64,000 bases of DNA from Knoxdaviesia capensis (lineage: Eukaryota > Ascomycota > Sordariomycetes > Microascales > Gondwanamycetaceae): NCBI GenBank assembly GCA_001510575.1, contig LNGK01000008.1, positions 1,872,340 through 1,936,339 on the forward strand, written 5' to 3'. How positions within the stretch are numbered: the stretch's first letter is position 1; each line of letters starts with the position of its first letter. The notes beneath the pieces were generated by a model. The model made no database searches. It was not told the origin of the DNA and saw nothing but the letters and a program-made list of their open reading frames with translations. Of this stretch, positions 35,439-46,398 are shown in pieces. The position numbers were made by a program, and so were the translations under genes.

Positions 35439-37024
35439 ATGTCGGCGGCCGCGAAGTCCAATGATCCGCGGGATCTCAAGATTGCCATCATCGGCGCTGG
35501 TGGGATACACCTTTCTAATTGCTCACACCTTTTGTCTGCCGTCTCGCAGGCTGTGATGCTTTATACTGACACATGCATGTAGGCATGGGAGGTCTTGGTG
35601 CCGCCCTGTCACTGGCCAAAAGAGGATTCCGCGATATCCACGTCTATGAAAATGCTCCTGGTCTAGGGTTCGTCGGTGCCGGAATCCAGTTGGCCCCCAA
35701 TATGGCGCGGATCCTGGCCAACTTGGGCTGCTGGGATGTGATCTACAAAGAAGCCACGAACGTGAAAGGCTCGAGCATCAGACGTAAGTTTGGAACAAAT
35801 CTTCTTAGATGACAAGCCAACTCCCCAACTAACCAAAGACGGAACGCTCCAGAGGGCTCGACTAACGAGGAGCTCACCCACGTTGCCATGCCTAACATCG
35901 CCGAGCTGTACGGATTCCCTCACTGCACCGGTCACCGTGCTTCGCTGGCCGGCGGAATGTACGACGAATGCAAGAAGGAGAGCGCGGTTCACTTCCACAT
36001 GGGGAGCACGCTTCTCGAGATCAAGTCGTTCACCCCCAAGGCCGTTTTCGTGGTCGAGCCTCAACAAGGTGCCACGTATGAGGTCGAGGCTGATGTTCTG
36101 CTGGCTTGCGACGGAATCAAGAGCCGCAGCCGAGCGGCCCTTCTCGCCCAGATTGGCGCCGTTGAGGAGGAAGAAGAGACCGGCCAGGCCGCCTATCGAA
36201 TCATGCTGACCCGCGAAGAGATGGCGTCGGATCCGGAGCTGCTGAAACTGCTGGATAGCGATACCGTGGTGCGGTGGATCGGCGAGAAGCGCCATATCAT
36301 CGCCTACCCCGTGTCCAGCCACACCATCTACAACCTCTCGACGACCCAGCCCGACTCCCACTTTGCCGCCGCCCCGTCGGCGACCTACACCACCTCCGGC
36401 TCGAAGAAGGTGATGATGGACGTGTTTGGCGACTTCTGCCCGCTGGTGCAGAAGATGCTCAACATGGTGCCCGAGGGCGAGGTGGTCGAGTGGCGTCTGC
36501 GCATGCAGAAGGCGCTGCCGACGTGGGTGCGCGGCGGCGTGGCGCTGCTGGGCGATGCGTGCCACCCCACGCTGCCGCATCTTAGCCAGGGCGCGGCCAT
36601 GGCCATCGAGGACGGCGCCGTGGTGGCCGAGGTGCTGGCGCGCGCGCCGGACACGCGGCCGGAGACGCTGGCGCGCTGCCTGAAGGTGTACGAGCTCTCG
36701 CGCAAGGAGTGGTGCACCAGCCTGGTCAACCTGGCGTACTTCTCGGGCCGCACGCTGCACCTCGGCGACGGCTCGGCCAAGGAGGAGCGCGACCGCCAGT
36801 TTGCGGCGCACCGCTCGGGCAGCTCGGCCGCCGCCGTCCCGGACAAGTGGGCGTCGCCCGACGTGCAGAAGATGATCTACTCGAACGACTGCGTGGCCAA
36901 TGTGGCGCGCGACTTTGATGCGCTGTTTGCCCAGGCCGGTGCGGAGGCGGCCCAGACGGCTGCCGGTGCCAGTGCTGCTGAGGCTGCTGCTCCGAATGTG
37001 GGTGTTGAGGTTGCTGTGGCGTAA
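35439..37024 (+). CDS. FAD-dependent monooxygenase, salicylate hydroxylase type
   Basis: Exons 35439-35499, 35583-35783 and 35853-37024 give 477 residues. The N-terminal Rossmann motif GAGMGG (residues 19-24) binds the FAD ADP moiety, followed by the acidic HVYE strand end. The mid-domain LLACDGIKSRSR is the DG motif of class A flavoprotein hydroxylases. The C-terminal GVALLGDACHPTLPHLSQGA is the GD motif that contacts FAD ribitol. These enzymes hydroxylate aromatic acids using NAD(P)H and oxygen; salicylate to catechol is the best-known fungal reaction. No catechol dioxygenase or other aromatic-pathway gene is nearby, so the substrate is open. The third exon uses the acceptor CTCCAG before GGCTCG; an upstream CAAAG acceptor would break the frame. 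The tail is Ala-rich and has no peroxisome signal. The exon codons are highly G/C-ending. Confidence 0.92.
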
Positions 37025-38480
37025 AAGGGGCGGCGGGCTGTTCGTGTGCATGTTTCTTCTTTTTTTTTTTTTTCTTGATTCCAGTATTCTCTCTTCCCAA
37101 ACTTATCCCAGTGTAAATTTCTGTTTCATTCTTACTGATCCTTTCTCCCTTTCTTCTTTCGTTTCTTTCTGTGTCCAGGGTTTACGGGTCTCTTCTCGCT
37201 TGTAATCGGTGTGCACACCGAAGCGGAACCGACCACCACCAACCAACCAACCATCATCATCACCCACCAACCAGGCCGCCAGGGCAGCGAATATATCTCC
37301 AGGGCAGCGACAGTTCGTGACATTCATTTTATGTTTGTTTCCGACACATGGAGAGAGAGTGTGGGGGGGTTGCTGTCATATCATAGAAAGCGGGATGTGA
37401 ACATTCTTAAGGGTTTCTGGTTCGAGGATATAAAATATATTTATTTCTGGTTATTCGTTCTGTGTCGGTCTTTGGATTCTGAGGGTGTTTTTTTTTATTG
37501 CGGATTCTTATGTCTGGAAGTTGGTTGGCTTAAAGCCTTGTTCATGTTACCTTTTCTTTTCATGCATACCGTCAAGGGCAGTTCAGAGTGTATGCATTTG
37601 GTTCTCCTTTTTGAAATCCGTCTTTGGTTTTGTCTTGGAGACGAGTAGTGCTCCCATGAAAGACGGGTGGCCGTAGTTCGTTAGTGGCAGCATTAGACAG
37701 AAAAAAAAAGAAAAGAAAACGAGACTTGCACAGCCACGGGGCACCAGTGTTTGAGAGTGAAAAAGAGGCGGAGTTCCGACGACGTTGATTCCCATCGATC
37801 ACGAAGAAGTGGGATGTCTAACCCTAGAGACGGACAGAGAGAAACAGCCGCTGTTTCCGTCCCATCTCGCCACGATCACGGGAGAACACCACATAGATAT
37901 ATGACGCAAGGAGAGCGAGGAGGAGATGTTTGAAAAAAAAGAAATTCAAGAAACTTTGGATGAGACCCGGGGTATGCACGGGAGCAGAACGAAGCTAGAA
38001 AACAGAGACAGAAAAAACAGGAGACAAAGGGAAAGAAGGATTAAAAGTGAGATAGACGTTCCAAACGCAAGATGCAGGTTCCAGACACAAGAAAAAAAAG
38101 AGACCACCCAAGAGAAAAAAGAAAGAAAAAAAGAAATCCGAATCTCATCCATCCACCGGTTCGCAAGTTTAGGTCACAGTAAAACGCCGTCCGCCTGGTC
38201 CGTCCAGCACATGCAAGAAGATTTAGAAGTTTGGTTTTGTATGTGTCCCCTGAAGACGATGTCTTCTGAGGAGAACAGGCCGAGAGGGGAGACCACTGGG
38301 TGGTTTCGTGGTGCTGTTTTTTTTAAGGTTCGCGGCCTTTCTGTTGTGTAGCTCGCTCGCAGGATGGTGTGATGCGCCGAAGACGTCGCGGGCCCGAAAC
38401 GCAGGGTGGGTGGGAGTCCAAGAAAGGCAAGCGAAGAGAAGAGCCGGAAGACTCGTCGAGAGGGCGAGGGCGACGACGGC
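37025..38480. other. convergent spacer between monooxygenase and CYSTM gene
   Basis: 3' sides of both genes. It has T-rich stretches after the monooxygenase stop and A-rich ones before the CYSTM stop. I see no gene and no notable repeat beyond a telobox-like AACCCTAG near 37818. Confidence 0.5.
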
Positions 38481-38900
38481 TTAGAACAGCAGGTCGAGAC
38501 AGCAGCAGCAGGCCAGCGCGGCCAAGCAGCCCTCGAAGCATCCGGGCCCGCCGCGCTGCTGCTGGCCACGGGAGTCCTGGTAGTAGCCCTGCTGGGGCGG
38601 GTACGGGCCCTGCGGAGGGTAGCCCTGCGGAGGGTAGCCCTGAGGCGGGTAGCCCTGAGGCGGGTAGCCTTGCGGCGGGTAGCCTTGCGGCGCGTAGGGG
38701 GCGCCGGGCTGGGGAGCGTAGCCCATCTGCGGGTTCTGCTGGTAGTACATGTTGGGGTCCTGGGCGGGCGGCGGGCCGGGCTGGGCGTAGGGGTCCTGGT
38801 ACGAGCCGTAGGCGGCCGGCGGCACCTGCGGGGCCATGCCGGGGGGCGCTCCCGTGGGCGCGGAGTATGCGGGAGGCTCTTCGGGCTTTGTTGAGGCCAT
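38481..38900 (-). CDS. CYSTM-type protein with PQGYP repeats
   Basis: Single exon of 139 residues. The N-terminal 65 residues are Pro/Tyr/Gln-rich (MASTKPEEPPAYS then QDPYAQPGPPPAQDP). Five consecutive PQGYP pentapeptides follow, encoded by near-perfect 15-bp tandem repeats, then a C-terminal cysteine-rich transmembrane module, GCFEGCLAALACCCCLDLLF. CYSTM proteins of fungi and plants sit in membranes, probably anchored by this module and by palmitoylation, and are linked to stress tolerance. The PQGYP array resembles the C-terminal tails of some rhodopsins and annexins. The start is the first ATG after an A-rich leader. The protein ends right at the Cys/Leu module, as in other family members. 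It faces RIB7 head-to-head over 2.1 kb. Confidence 0.88.
   Translation of the reverse strand: MASTKPEEPPAYSAPTGAPPGMAPQVPPAAYGSYQDPYAQPGPPPAQDPNMYYQQNPQMGYAPQPGAPYAPQGYPPQGYPPQGYPPQGYPPQGYPPQGPYPPQQGYYQDSRGQQQRGGPGCFEGCLAALACCCCLDLLF
38605..38698. repeat. 15-bp tandem repeat coding PQGYP
   Basis: About six near-identical 15-bp units, differing at one or two synonymous positions, inside the CYSTM coding region. All length changes by whole units keep the frame. Confidence 0.85.
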
Positions 38901-41037
38901 GGCTGGAAGTCGGAGTGGGTGGTGGGTGGGTTCGGGGATCTGGAGGTCCAAGAGGTCCGAGAGGGAGTCAGTCAGCGCAAGAAGCTTGAGAGGAAGACAG
39001 AAGGGGTTCTTAAACGAAAGCAGAGGAGGGCAAGCAGATGGGAAGAACCGAGGCGAAGACGAAATGCAAGTGTGTGGTTGTGGGAGAGTCGGATTGTGCA
39101 AGTAAACAAGAAGAAGGAAAGGGGATTTGCGACGCTGGGAAAAACACCACGGCTCTTCTCCATCTACGGAGGGCAGAAAAGAAACGCGAATACGAAACAC
39201 AGAGACGACGATCTGATTCAGGCAGACCGGCAAAACCGTGGGAAACGAACCTGTGCACAAGAGATAATAGAATAATGTTGGTATTTGGGCCCCCCAAAAA
39301 GTAGTTGAAGCTGAAACAGAAGGAGCAGCAGCGCAAAGGGGAAGGAAGGAGAGGAAAATGTGAGGGAAGGAACAACGGAAAATGGGTAACAGCCAGGCAG
39401 GGAAGGAGGGACGGGAGAAGGAGAACAGCTAAATACTGGGAGGTCACTCGCTCGCCCAACAGGGAAGGAAGAAGAAAGCCCACAACTTTACCTGTATTGG
39501 TCTTGGCGCCAACGCGTCTATGTGGGAATATACAGTACAGTATATGCTGACGGTATTCAATACACAAGAGAGAGATTAACAGGAAAACGAAGGGATCGCG
39601 AAGACGAGAAAAAGAGAGAGAGAGAGAGGGAGAGAAAGTGAGGCGGATGAGAATTTTGAGAAGAAAAAAAAAAAGAATGAAATTTGAACCTAGAAGCAAA
39701 AAAAGGAGAGATCAAAAAATGTCAAAACTACTGAACCAAAGATTTCCTCTCCTTAAGCGACAAACGGCCACCGGCTGCTGGTGGCTGCGGTGGCAAGGCG
39801 GGAAAAAAGAAGGCGCAGCCAACCCGACCAACGACCAACAAAGAGAGCGAGCGTGAGATGACGGCGAATAAGGTGACGACTTTCCTTTTCTCTCCAGGTC
39901 AGATCGCCAGAGGTGGCCCAGGCCACCCACCCACCTTAACCTTATTCCGGTTGGGGGGTTCGGTTTTAGTGGGTGCGCACCCTGGCGCTCGGTGCCAACG
40001 CGGACCACTCGATACTGTTTCCTGGTGGCGGCGGTTCTGGACTCCCGACGACTGCGACCGCCGTGGAGAACGGGGGCGAAAACCACAGCGGCAGAAAGCG
40101 TGCAGCACTGCACATGACACGACAGGACGGAATGGTCGGGACGCCCAAAAATGCCAGATCGAGCGGAAGTCCACGTCCACGCTATCGCCGGCGTCGTGGT
40201 GCTTCCGGTCGCCCACACAGAGTGTGATGTGAGCAAATCGCCCACCGGCAAGTCCACGTCATCTTCCAGCGTGGTCAAGCGGAAACTCGCAAATACGGTT
40301 GGCCCTATGAGATCCTTCTCGCCTGGGCTTTTGAAGCCGGGCTCGTCGAGAGGAAGAGCCGTTGGAGGCAATGTGTGCAACCGGGGGGCCCTTGGCGGAC
40401 AAACACTTCGGCATCACATCGGCGGAGCGAAAACCACCAGCACCAAGCCTGCACACCATACGAACGAGTGAAGAGTGCACCAAGCACCTCGCTCGAACTG
40501 CACCGTTCCGCAGCTGTGTGTCAACCCGTCAAAAAGTCCTGTTCGGTTGTTTCTTTCTTTGTGTGTTGTCTCAAAGCCCCAAACCATCAGCCTCAGCCAC
40601 CCAAACACACACACACACACACGCACCCAAACACCGCCCACACCTCTTCGTTTCCCACCCGCTGTTCTTCTCCACACACACGCCGGGATTCGGTTGGCCG
40701 ACATGCACACGCTACTTCCGCCAACCTATGCTGCATATATCTGCTTCATTTCTACTGGCTTCGTCTCTGCACTGCCCGTTCCTGACGGCGGCTGTCGTCC
40801 CTTGTTCCTTGCTCGGTGCAACGACGTGCCGACGCGAACCCTAAGACAGCCGTGCTCAAACCCTACTCAACCCTAGTCCTCCCGGCCTAACCCTTACGTA
40901 TTCCGCCCCCCCACGCTGTGTATCTCCCCACTGAAACCGTATCGGGACAACATCGCAACCTTTATTCAACCACATACACTCATATCGCTCGTACGTCAGG
41001 TTGCTTCCTTGCCGGCAAGCCCCCCCCCGCCGCCACA
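38901..41037. promoter_or_regulatory. divergent promoter region of CYSTM gene and RIB7
   Basis: 2.1 kb without a supported gene. Close to CYSTM the + strand is purine-rich, which is the CT-rich leader on the gene's own strand; a GA repeat lies near 39612-39630. Near RIB7 there is a CA microsatellite (40605-40622) and, at 40846-40898, a cluster of CCCTA-type words about 140-190 bases before the ATG. Confidence 0.5.
40605..40622. repeat. (AC)n microsatellite
   Basis: About nine AC units upstream of RIB7. Confidence 0.85.
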
Positions 41038-41916
41038 ATGTCAAATCTGCTCACCTTTCCCACGGACACCCAACTCCTCCTCGCACCCTACCTCCCCCCC
41101 CAAGGCGCCCCAGCACGCCCACCGCCGCCGCCAGACTGTGCAAGCGGCGGCGCTCGCCCCTTCGTCACCCTCACATTCGCAACCTCGCTGGACTCGTCCC
41201 TGTCGCTCGCCGCGGGAACCCGCACGCGGCTGTCCGGCGCCGGGTCGAAGGCCATGACGCACTTCCTGCGCAGCCGGCACGCCGCCATCCTGGTCGGCGC
41301 GAGCACCGCCGTCGCCGACGACCCGGCGCTGAACTGCCGGCTGCGCGCGCCCGCTGGCGCGCCGGCCGCGGACGCGCAGGGCCCGGGCGGGCAGCCGCGC
41401 CCGGTCGTGCTGGATCCGCGCGCGCGCTGGCCGCTCCACGCGCAGAGTGCCTGTGTCGTGGCCGCGCGCGAGCGGCGCGGACTCGCCCCGTGGATCGTCG
41501 TCGCCGACACCGCAGCCGTGCCGGATGCCCAGCTGGCCGTCCTCGAGTCCGTCGGCGGCCGCATCCTCCGAGTCCCGGCCACCGCATCCAGTGCAGCACC
41601 TACTCCCGAGGACCCTCCGCGCCTCCGCTTTGCATGGCCGACCCTGCTGGAGACCCTGGCGCAGCAGGGTCTCGCCAGCGTGATGATCGAGGGCGGCGCC
41701 GCCGTGATCAACAGTCTGCTCGCCCCGGCCAACCACTCGCTGGTCGACTCGGTGATCGTGACCATTGCGCCCACGTGGTTGGGTCAGGGCGGCGTCGTGG
41801 TCTCGCCGGACCGCGTGACCGATGACCGCGGCGGTTTGGTCGCCGCTGCGAGGTTGCAGGGTGTGCGGTGGGTTCCGTTGGGCGAGGATGTGGTGGTGTG
41901 TGGACGACTGCAATGA
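41038..41916 (+). CDS. RIB7: 2,5-diamino-6-ribosylamino-pyrimidinone 5'-phosphate reductase
   Basis: Single exon, 292 residues. The enzyme uses NADPH to reduce the ribosyl side chain to ribityl, the second step of fungal riboflavin synthesis, in the cytosol. Family landmarks in order: PFVTLTFATSLDSSLS (about residues 40-55), GSKAMTHFLRSRHAAILVGASTAVADDP trimmed to its core HAAILVGASTAVADDP with LNCRL following, PVVLDPRARWP, then SVMIEGGAAVINSLL and DSVIVTIAPTWLGQGG. The RibD C-terminal/HTP reductase fold is complete and length is normal. The start chosen gives MSNLLTFPTD; a longer frame upstream reaches 40918 but its sequence is not family-like. An Ala/Pro-rich N-terminal stretch and another after RLRAPAGAPAA look like low-complexity insertions in a GC-rich gene. 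It converges with the ribokinase gene; a metabolic link through ribose phosphate is possible but not shown. Confidence 0.92.
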   Translation: MSNLLTFPTDTQLLLAPYLPPQGAPARPPPPPDCASGGARPFVTLTFATSLDSSLSLAAGTRTRLSGAGSKAMTHFLRSRHAAILVGASTAVADDPALNCRLRAPAGAPAADAQGPGGQPRPVVLDPRARWPLHAQSACVVAARERRGLAPWIVVADTAAVPDAQLAVLESVGGRILRVPATASSAAPTPEDPPRLRFAWPTLLETLAQQGLASVMIEGGAAVINSLLAPANHSLVDSVIVTIAPTWLGQGGVVVSPDRVTDDRGGLVAAARLQGVRWVPLGEDVVVCGRLQ

Positions 41917-42332
41917 TCTCACATGTTGGAATAGGAATTCAAATGTATCTTGTATCATCCAGTCAGGACGTGTAGTTGTCCATTTGACTGCAGTTGGACA
42001 TAATATATTCTTCTTCCCGGGCTCGTCCATGATATATGATTAGCTGGGTAGCTCTGCTCCATCCAACAATAAGACAACTCTCTGATACCCAAAGAAGTAC
42101 CCACGACTTTCTCTCTGCTTGGTGTCTTCACCACGCCCGATTTCTGCGCTTCACGCATGACATGGGTACCAAATAACTCATGCTTTAAATATGTACACCA
42201 ACCAATGCGATCCCTCGTAGACTCCCGAGGACAAAGCTCTAAACCACCCTTGATTTGCTTGTTTACTCGCCGCTTGTATCGTAGCTAATCCAAACGAAGA
42301 ACCAAAGAAAGGATCCAATCCGCCTATCTCCC
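41917..42332. other. convergent 416-bp spacer between RIB7 and ribokinase
   Basis: 3' UTR sequence of both genes; nothing else visible. Confidence 0.6.
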
Positions 42333-43343
42333 CTAGAGATTGATATCAATTTCATCAAAGAACGGAATCGAATCCTGCGCCCCCAGTTTCTTAACCGCCA
42401 GCGCCGCCGCACGCGTCGCAAACTCCACGCTGCGGCGGATATCGTTCGTCGCCAAGAACGCCCGCGCATACGCCCCGATGAACGTGTCGCCCGCACCGGT
42501 AGTGTCGACCACCAACACGTCCGACTGGGCCGGAACGAAGCCGAAGCCCGTCTTCGCGCTCTGGAACGCCGCGCCCGCGCTGCCGAGCGTGATCACAATG
42601 TTGGTCACGCCCATCTTCCGGAACTGCCCGCAGCAGCGTTCGTAGTCTTCCCGGTTGTTGATTTGCGCCTCGGAGTCGATGTTCAGCAGGATGCCCGTCT
42701 CGGTGCGGTTGAGGATCAGGTGGTCCAGGCCCTTCATGACCGACTCGGGGATATGGAAGGCCGGCGCAGGGTTGATCAGAAGCGGGATGTTCGCCTGCTT
42801 CGCCAGTTCGGCGATGCGCATGACGGCATTGATGGGGATCTCGAATTGCAGGATCACGAAGTCGGGCTTCTGGCCACCGGCTGCTGTCAGCACAAAGCTG
42901 TCCCCGATCAACGCCGGATTGAATGAGTAATTCGCACCCGGCTCCAAGATGATTCTATTCTCGCCGGTCGTGTCCTCCACCATCACAACGGCCGTGCCAG
43001 TCTTCGAGCCCTGGGCCGTGGTCACATTCGACACATCGACCCCGGCGCTCACCAGGTTCGCCTTCGCCCCTTCGGCGTAGAAGTCATCGCCGACCGCGCC
43101 AACCATGTACACCGACCCCTTCAGCGGGGTCAAGAACGACGTGCTGCCAGGCGCCAGCTTTCCCACACGCGCACAAGCGAGAGCTTGGTTGGCTCCTTTG
43201 CCGCCTGGAGCTATAGCCGATGCCAAAGCCGTCAAAGTCTCTCCAGCCTGCGGGTGATACAGAACACGATAGATCAGGTCCATGTTGATCGAGCCAACAA
43301 TGGCGATGCGGGGACGCTCGCCGGCGGCGGTGGTTTCAGCCAT
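42333..43343 (-). CDS. RBK1: ribokinase
   Basis: Single exon, 336 residues, PfkB family. It phosphorylates ribose at O5 with ATP in the cytosol and so feeds the pentose phosphate pathway. The N-terminal strand IAIVGSINMDLIYRV contains the substrate-binding NMD. The first PfkB signature is GGKGANQALACARVG (residues 47-61). Further landmarks are INPAPAFHIPE, LILNRTETGILL and the second signature VDTTGAGDTFIGAYARAF, where Asp286 of GAGD is the catalytic base and the two Gly form the anion hole. Length is usual for the family. The start follows an A-rich leader and gives MAETTAAGERPRIAIVG. Other PfkB sugar kinases (adenosine or fructose kinases) are possible, but the GGKGANQA and NPAP motifs favour ribokinase. 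Confidence 0.92.
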   Translation of the reverse strand: MAETTAAGERPRIAIVGSINMDLIYRVLYHPQAGETLTALASAIAPGGKGANQALACARVGKLAPGSTSFLTPLKGSVYMVGAVGDDFYAEGAKANLVSAGVDVSNVTTAQGSKTGTAVVMVEDTTGENRIILEPGANYSFNPALIGDSFVLTAAGGQKPDFVILQFEIPINAVMRIAELAKQANIPLLINPAPAFHIPESVMKGLDHLILNRTETGILLNIDSEAQINNREDYERCCGQFRKMGVTNIVITLGSAGAAFQSAKTGFGFVPAQSDVLVVDTTGAGDTFIGAYARAFLATNDIRRSVEFATRAAALAVKKLGAQDSIPFFDEIDINL

Positions 43344-43961
43344 GATGAAGATTGGTTATTGTGGGAGATTGTATAGAGATGCACAGAAAAAAAAAAAAGT
43401 AGTGTGCTTGGTGGGGTGCTTAATTGGACGTGGAGAAAAAGCCCAGTGAAGCGAAAATGACTGTAAAACGTGAGTGATGGATGGTTTCGGGAACTTATAC
43501 AAGATGGATGCGAATGACCACCACAATGCGTAAATATCTAACAGTCTAATGTGTGGCTATAGAAAACTTGATGCACGATAATTGGAAATGAAAACAAAGT
43601 GAGCAAAAGGAGAAGAGAAGAAGAGAAGAAGAGGAAGAAGAAAAATCAGGAAGGCAAGAAGGCACACGATCGTGGGCCATTCTTTAAGGTCATGAGACAG
43701 GCCAAGTTTTGGCGGGGGAAACTTTCTGTGCCACTCCGGGGCAGGTGCATCCAAGAAAAAAAAAAATACATGCGCGGCAGGAACAATGCTTTCAACTAAT
43801 AAGGGTATAACCCGGGACCTTTCCAACATCCAAACCGAGTCCCCCTCCTCAACCATATAGAAATGCATATCCCTCAAAAAACACTGTTGTAACCAGAATC
43901 AAACCAGTTGATAAACTATAGGTAAAGAGTACGTGTGTCTGCCGTCTGTTGTCCTCCTGAA
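43344..43961. other. 618-bp spacer upstream of ribokinase
   Basis: Ribokinase promoter and 3' side of the next minus-strand gene. An A12 run near 43387 and purine-rich stretches; no gene. Confidence 0.5.
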
Positions 43962-46398
43962 TCACCACCAGCTCCAGCCACTCTTCCCACTGTCCCTGGA
44001 CGATCGCTTTTTCACCTTCCGGTCGCTGCTTTCGGATGCCTCCTTGGTCGGAGTCAGATCAGACGATCGAGAACTTTTGCCCCGAAGACTGTGCCGTTTG
44101 TATGTCTTCTTCGGGGTCTCAGCTGCTGGTGACAGTATTGGTAGTTGGCGCTTCTCGAGCCGAAGACTTGTCCGCCGGCATGGGATCACTGGTGAGGGGC
44201 CATACGGCGATGACCCTTGCATTGCCCCGGCTCTCGGGGACTGGAAGGCGTTGGAGAAGTAGGTTTCCATGCTGGCCGCCATCTGTCTCCGAGCATTCGC
44301 TGGCCGTGTTGTTCTGCTCGAGATAGGAGTTGCAAATGGGCTTCCCGCAGCAAAGATATGGCCATGTGCTGTCGCTGAACTACGCACCCTTATGTCGTCC
44401 CGGGATGCACTAGGACATCTTGCCATTCGCTCTAGCGAAAGCTCCATCATGTCCATATCCCAATGCCGGGCAATTATCGATGTGATCGCAGTTGACCCCG
44501 TTGGTGGTCGGTACGGGAGACACCACACCGACCCAGTCTCTCGGCATCGAATGACAGCCGTTGCCACGGTTTCCAACCGGGTACTGACCAGCACACCACC
44601 GTCACCTCCTTCCAGCACCGCGGGGAATGCAGAGTGTTTGTAGGAAAGCCGCACGTTGAGGTACTCGCGCTGCGCCTCTCCAAGTTGAGCCTCAAGGTCG
44701 TGAATGAGATCGTCCGCCCGGGTCCGTGTGGTGTGATGATAGTTATTGCGCGGTCGAGAGGGGTGAAGGCCTACCTGGACCAGAATGAGATCGGAGGAGG
44801 TGGTGGTGATGTATCTGCCCATGGGTCCTGGTGTTAGCACCTTGAGATACTGCTGTGTGTTCAGGGGGTACATACTGTGACAATCTCTCTTGATGGATCG
44901 AATCGATAACGAAACTTCCAGGGCATGGCAGAATCTCAACGGCAATATCGTAGCAGTATCCAACCATATCCGGGTCTGTGGTGGTCAGTCAAACTTTATC
45001 TCATTCTGCGTGTTATAGTGGTGAACCTACCTAAACGCGGATCATCGCTGTTGATGTTGGTATCAGAGCGATGAACAGATTCTGCAGAGTTGGAGGCAAA
45101 CATCCGGCCCGGAGGCGAGCGCAATGAAGGAGAATTTGTGGATGCGGGAGACGGAGGCCAGGGACCTGGACGGACAAGTTTCCCCTTGATTTGAATGGCC
45201 ACCCAGAGAGCTGTATGCACACCCTCATCGAGAATCTCAATTTCAGGCGTCACGATTATTTCAGGGACCAGAGCGAGGTAGCCAGGGTGTATGGGCGGCG
45301 GTGCTATCCGGGGAAATTGTAGCGGCGTGTGCTCGGAATGGCGGACCTGACTCTCAACGTTGGATCTTGTCCGAGACAATTTCGTAGGTGTAGGCTTGAT
45401 TTTCGGGAGTGGCGTCGGGGTGGACGGGCCAGGATTGGTGTCAAGGGAATCATGCTTTTGGAAGGTGGGCAAGACAGTGGGACGAGGCATCGGGGAATCC
45501 TCCGTTGAAAATCTCCCCGACCATGCCCAAGCCAGCAAGCTCCCCAATGCTGTTTGTTCATTCGGCTTCAGCGCGCGTGGGATCTGGCGCCGTCGGGGCA
45601 CAGTAACCAAGCCAGACGATATCGGAAACGGCAGAGTATCCATCGCGGGCGCGTCCAGTCTCGAGTGGAGCTGGTACTCTGCCGACGCGCCGAGGTTGGT
45701 CCCGCGTTTCTTCCGCACCGTTATAGGCCCGTCGCCGAAGGGCCACGCGGCGCTTCCGGCGCTGTCATCGGTCGTGCAACTGGATCGAGACGCATCACGT
45801 CCGGCGTTGGCGGACGACTTGGCGATATCGAGCGGGCGCGGGTAGTCGCCGGGAGGTACTCCGGCAGGGGCTCCCATTGTCGATGCGGTGCCGAGGGTGC
45901 GGCAGCGCTGGCCACTGGAGCGAGTGTGTGTGACGACACTGTGGTTACCGCGGGCGAGAGGTTCGACGGGCAAAAAACCGAGTAGAACGGGGCTGCCGAG
46001 CTGCCTCCGTGGCCGTCGGACGGAACACGTGTCAACGGGTCCGGAGATTGGTAGTGCGTCACCAGGTCAAGCCCGCTATCCCCGCCGGAGATGCTGTCCT
46101 CTGTGAGCTCAGCGATAGTAGGTAGTCGCGGCGGGCCAGGAGACGCGAGTACAACGACAGGCCGATCGGGAGGCGAGTAGGCGGGAGGGGGGGACGGGAG
46201 GCGGGGGATAACAGCAGATAGAAACGGATGTCGTCCGTCAGAGCCGCGCAGGACGATATGTTCGGAACTGCGCTGGACGGATCTCCGGGAGACTTTAACT
46301 AGGACTACAACAAACAGGAATAATAGCACCATGCAGGATCCGATAATTGTGAGAATCAGAGGGGATAGAGACATAATATGAGACTTGTGTTGAGACAT
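43962..46398 (-). CDS. single-pass membrane protein of unknown function
   Basis: A multi-exon gene that I can read but not name. It starts at 46398 or 46374 (MSLSPLILTIIGSCMVLLFL), giving one N-terminal membrane helix (about 20 residues, ILTIIGSCMVLLFLFVVVLV) followed by basic KVSRRS, so the rest is probably cytosolic. Next comes a Pro/Ser-rich linker with LPTIAELTEDS. An intron between about 46000 and 45720 must switch frame; I cannot fix it, but GTACCTCC to CGATCCAG (about 45859-45781) fits the phases. Later splices are firmer: 45030-44976 and 44875-44815, the latter with branch GCTAAC. The C-terminal half has folded-looking segments (LVPEIIVTPEIEILDEGVHT, ALWVAIQIKGKLVRPGPW, YDIAVEILPCPGSFVIDSIH, DLIHDLEAQLGEAQREYLNV, RLSYKHSAFP) and a basic Ser-rich tail. 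It lies just downstream of the FTS-like gene on the same strand. Confidence 0.7.

Noticed and set aside
35663..37051. 462-codon minus-strand ORF opposite the monooxygenase
   Set aside because: His/Arg/Leu-rich shadow caused by the strong G/C-ending codons of the real gene.
41041..42030. Long minus-strand ORF opposite RIB7
   Set aside because: Antisense frame of a GC-rich gene, no recognisable domain.
35439..43343. Secondary-metabolite or catabolic gene cluster around the FAD monooxygenase
   Set aside because: Neighbours are a CYSTM protein, RIB7 and ribokinase; there is no synthase, transporter, dioxygenase or pathway regulator.
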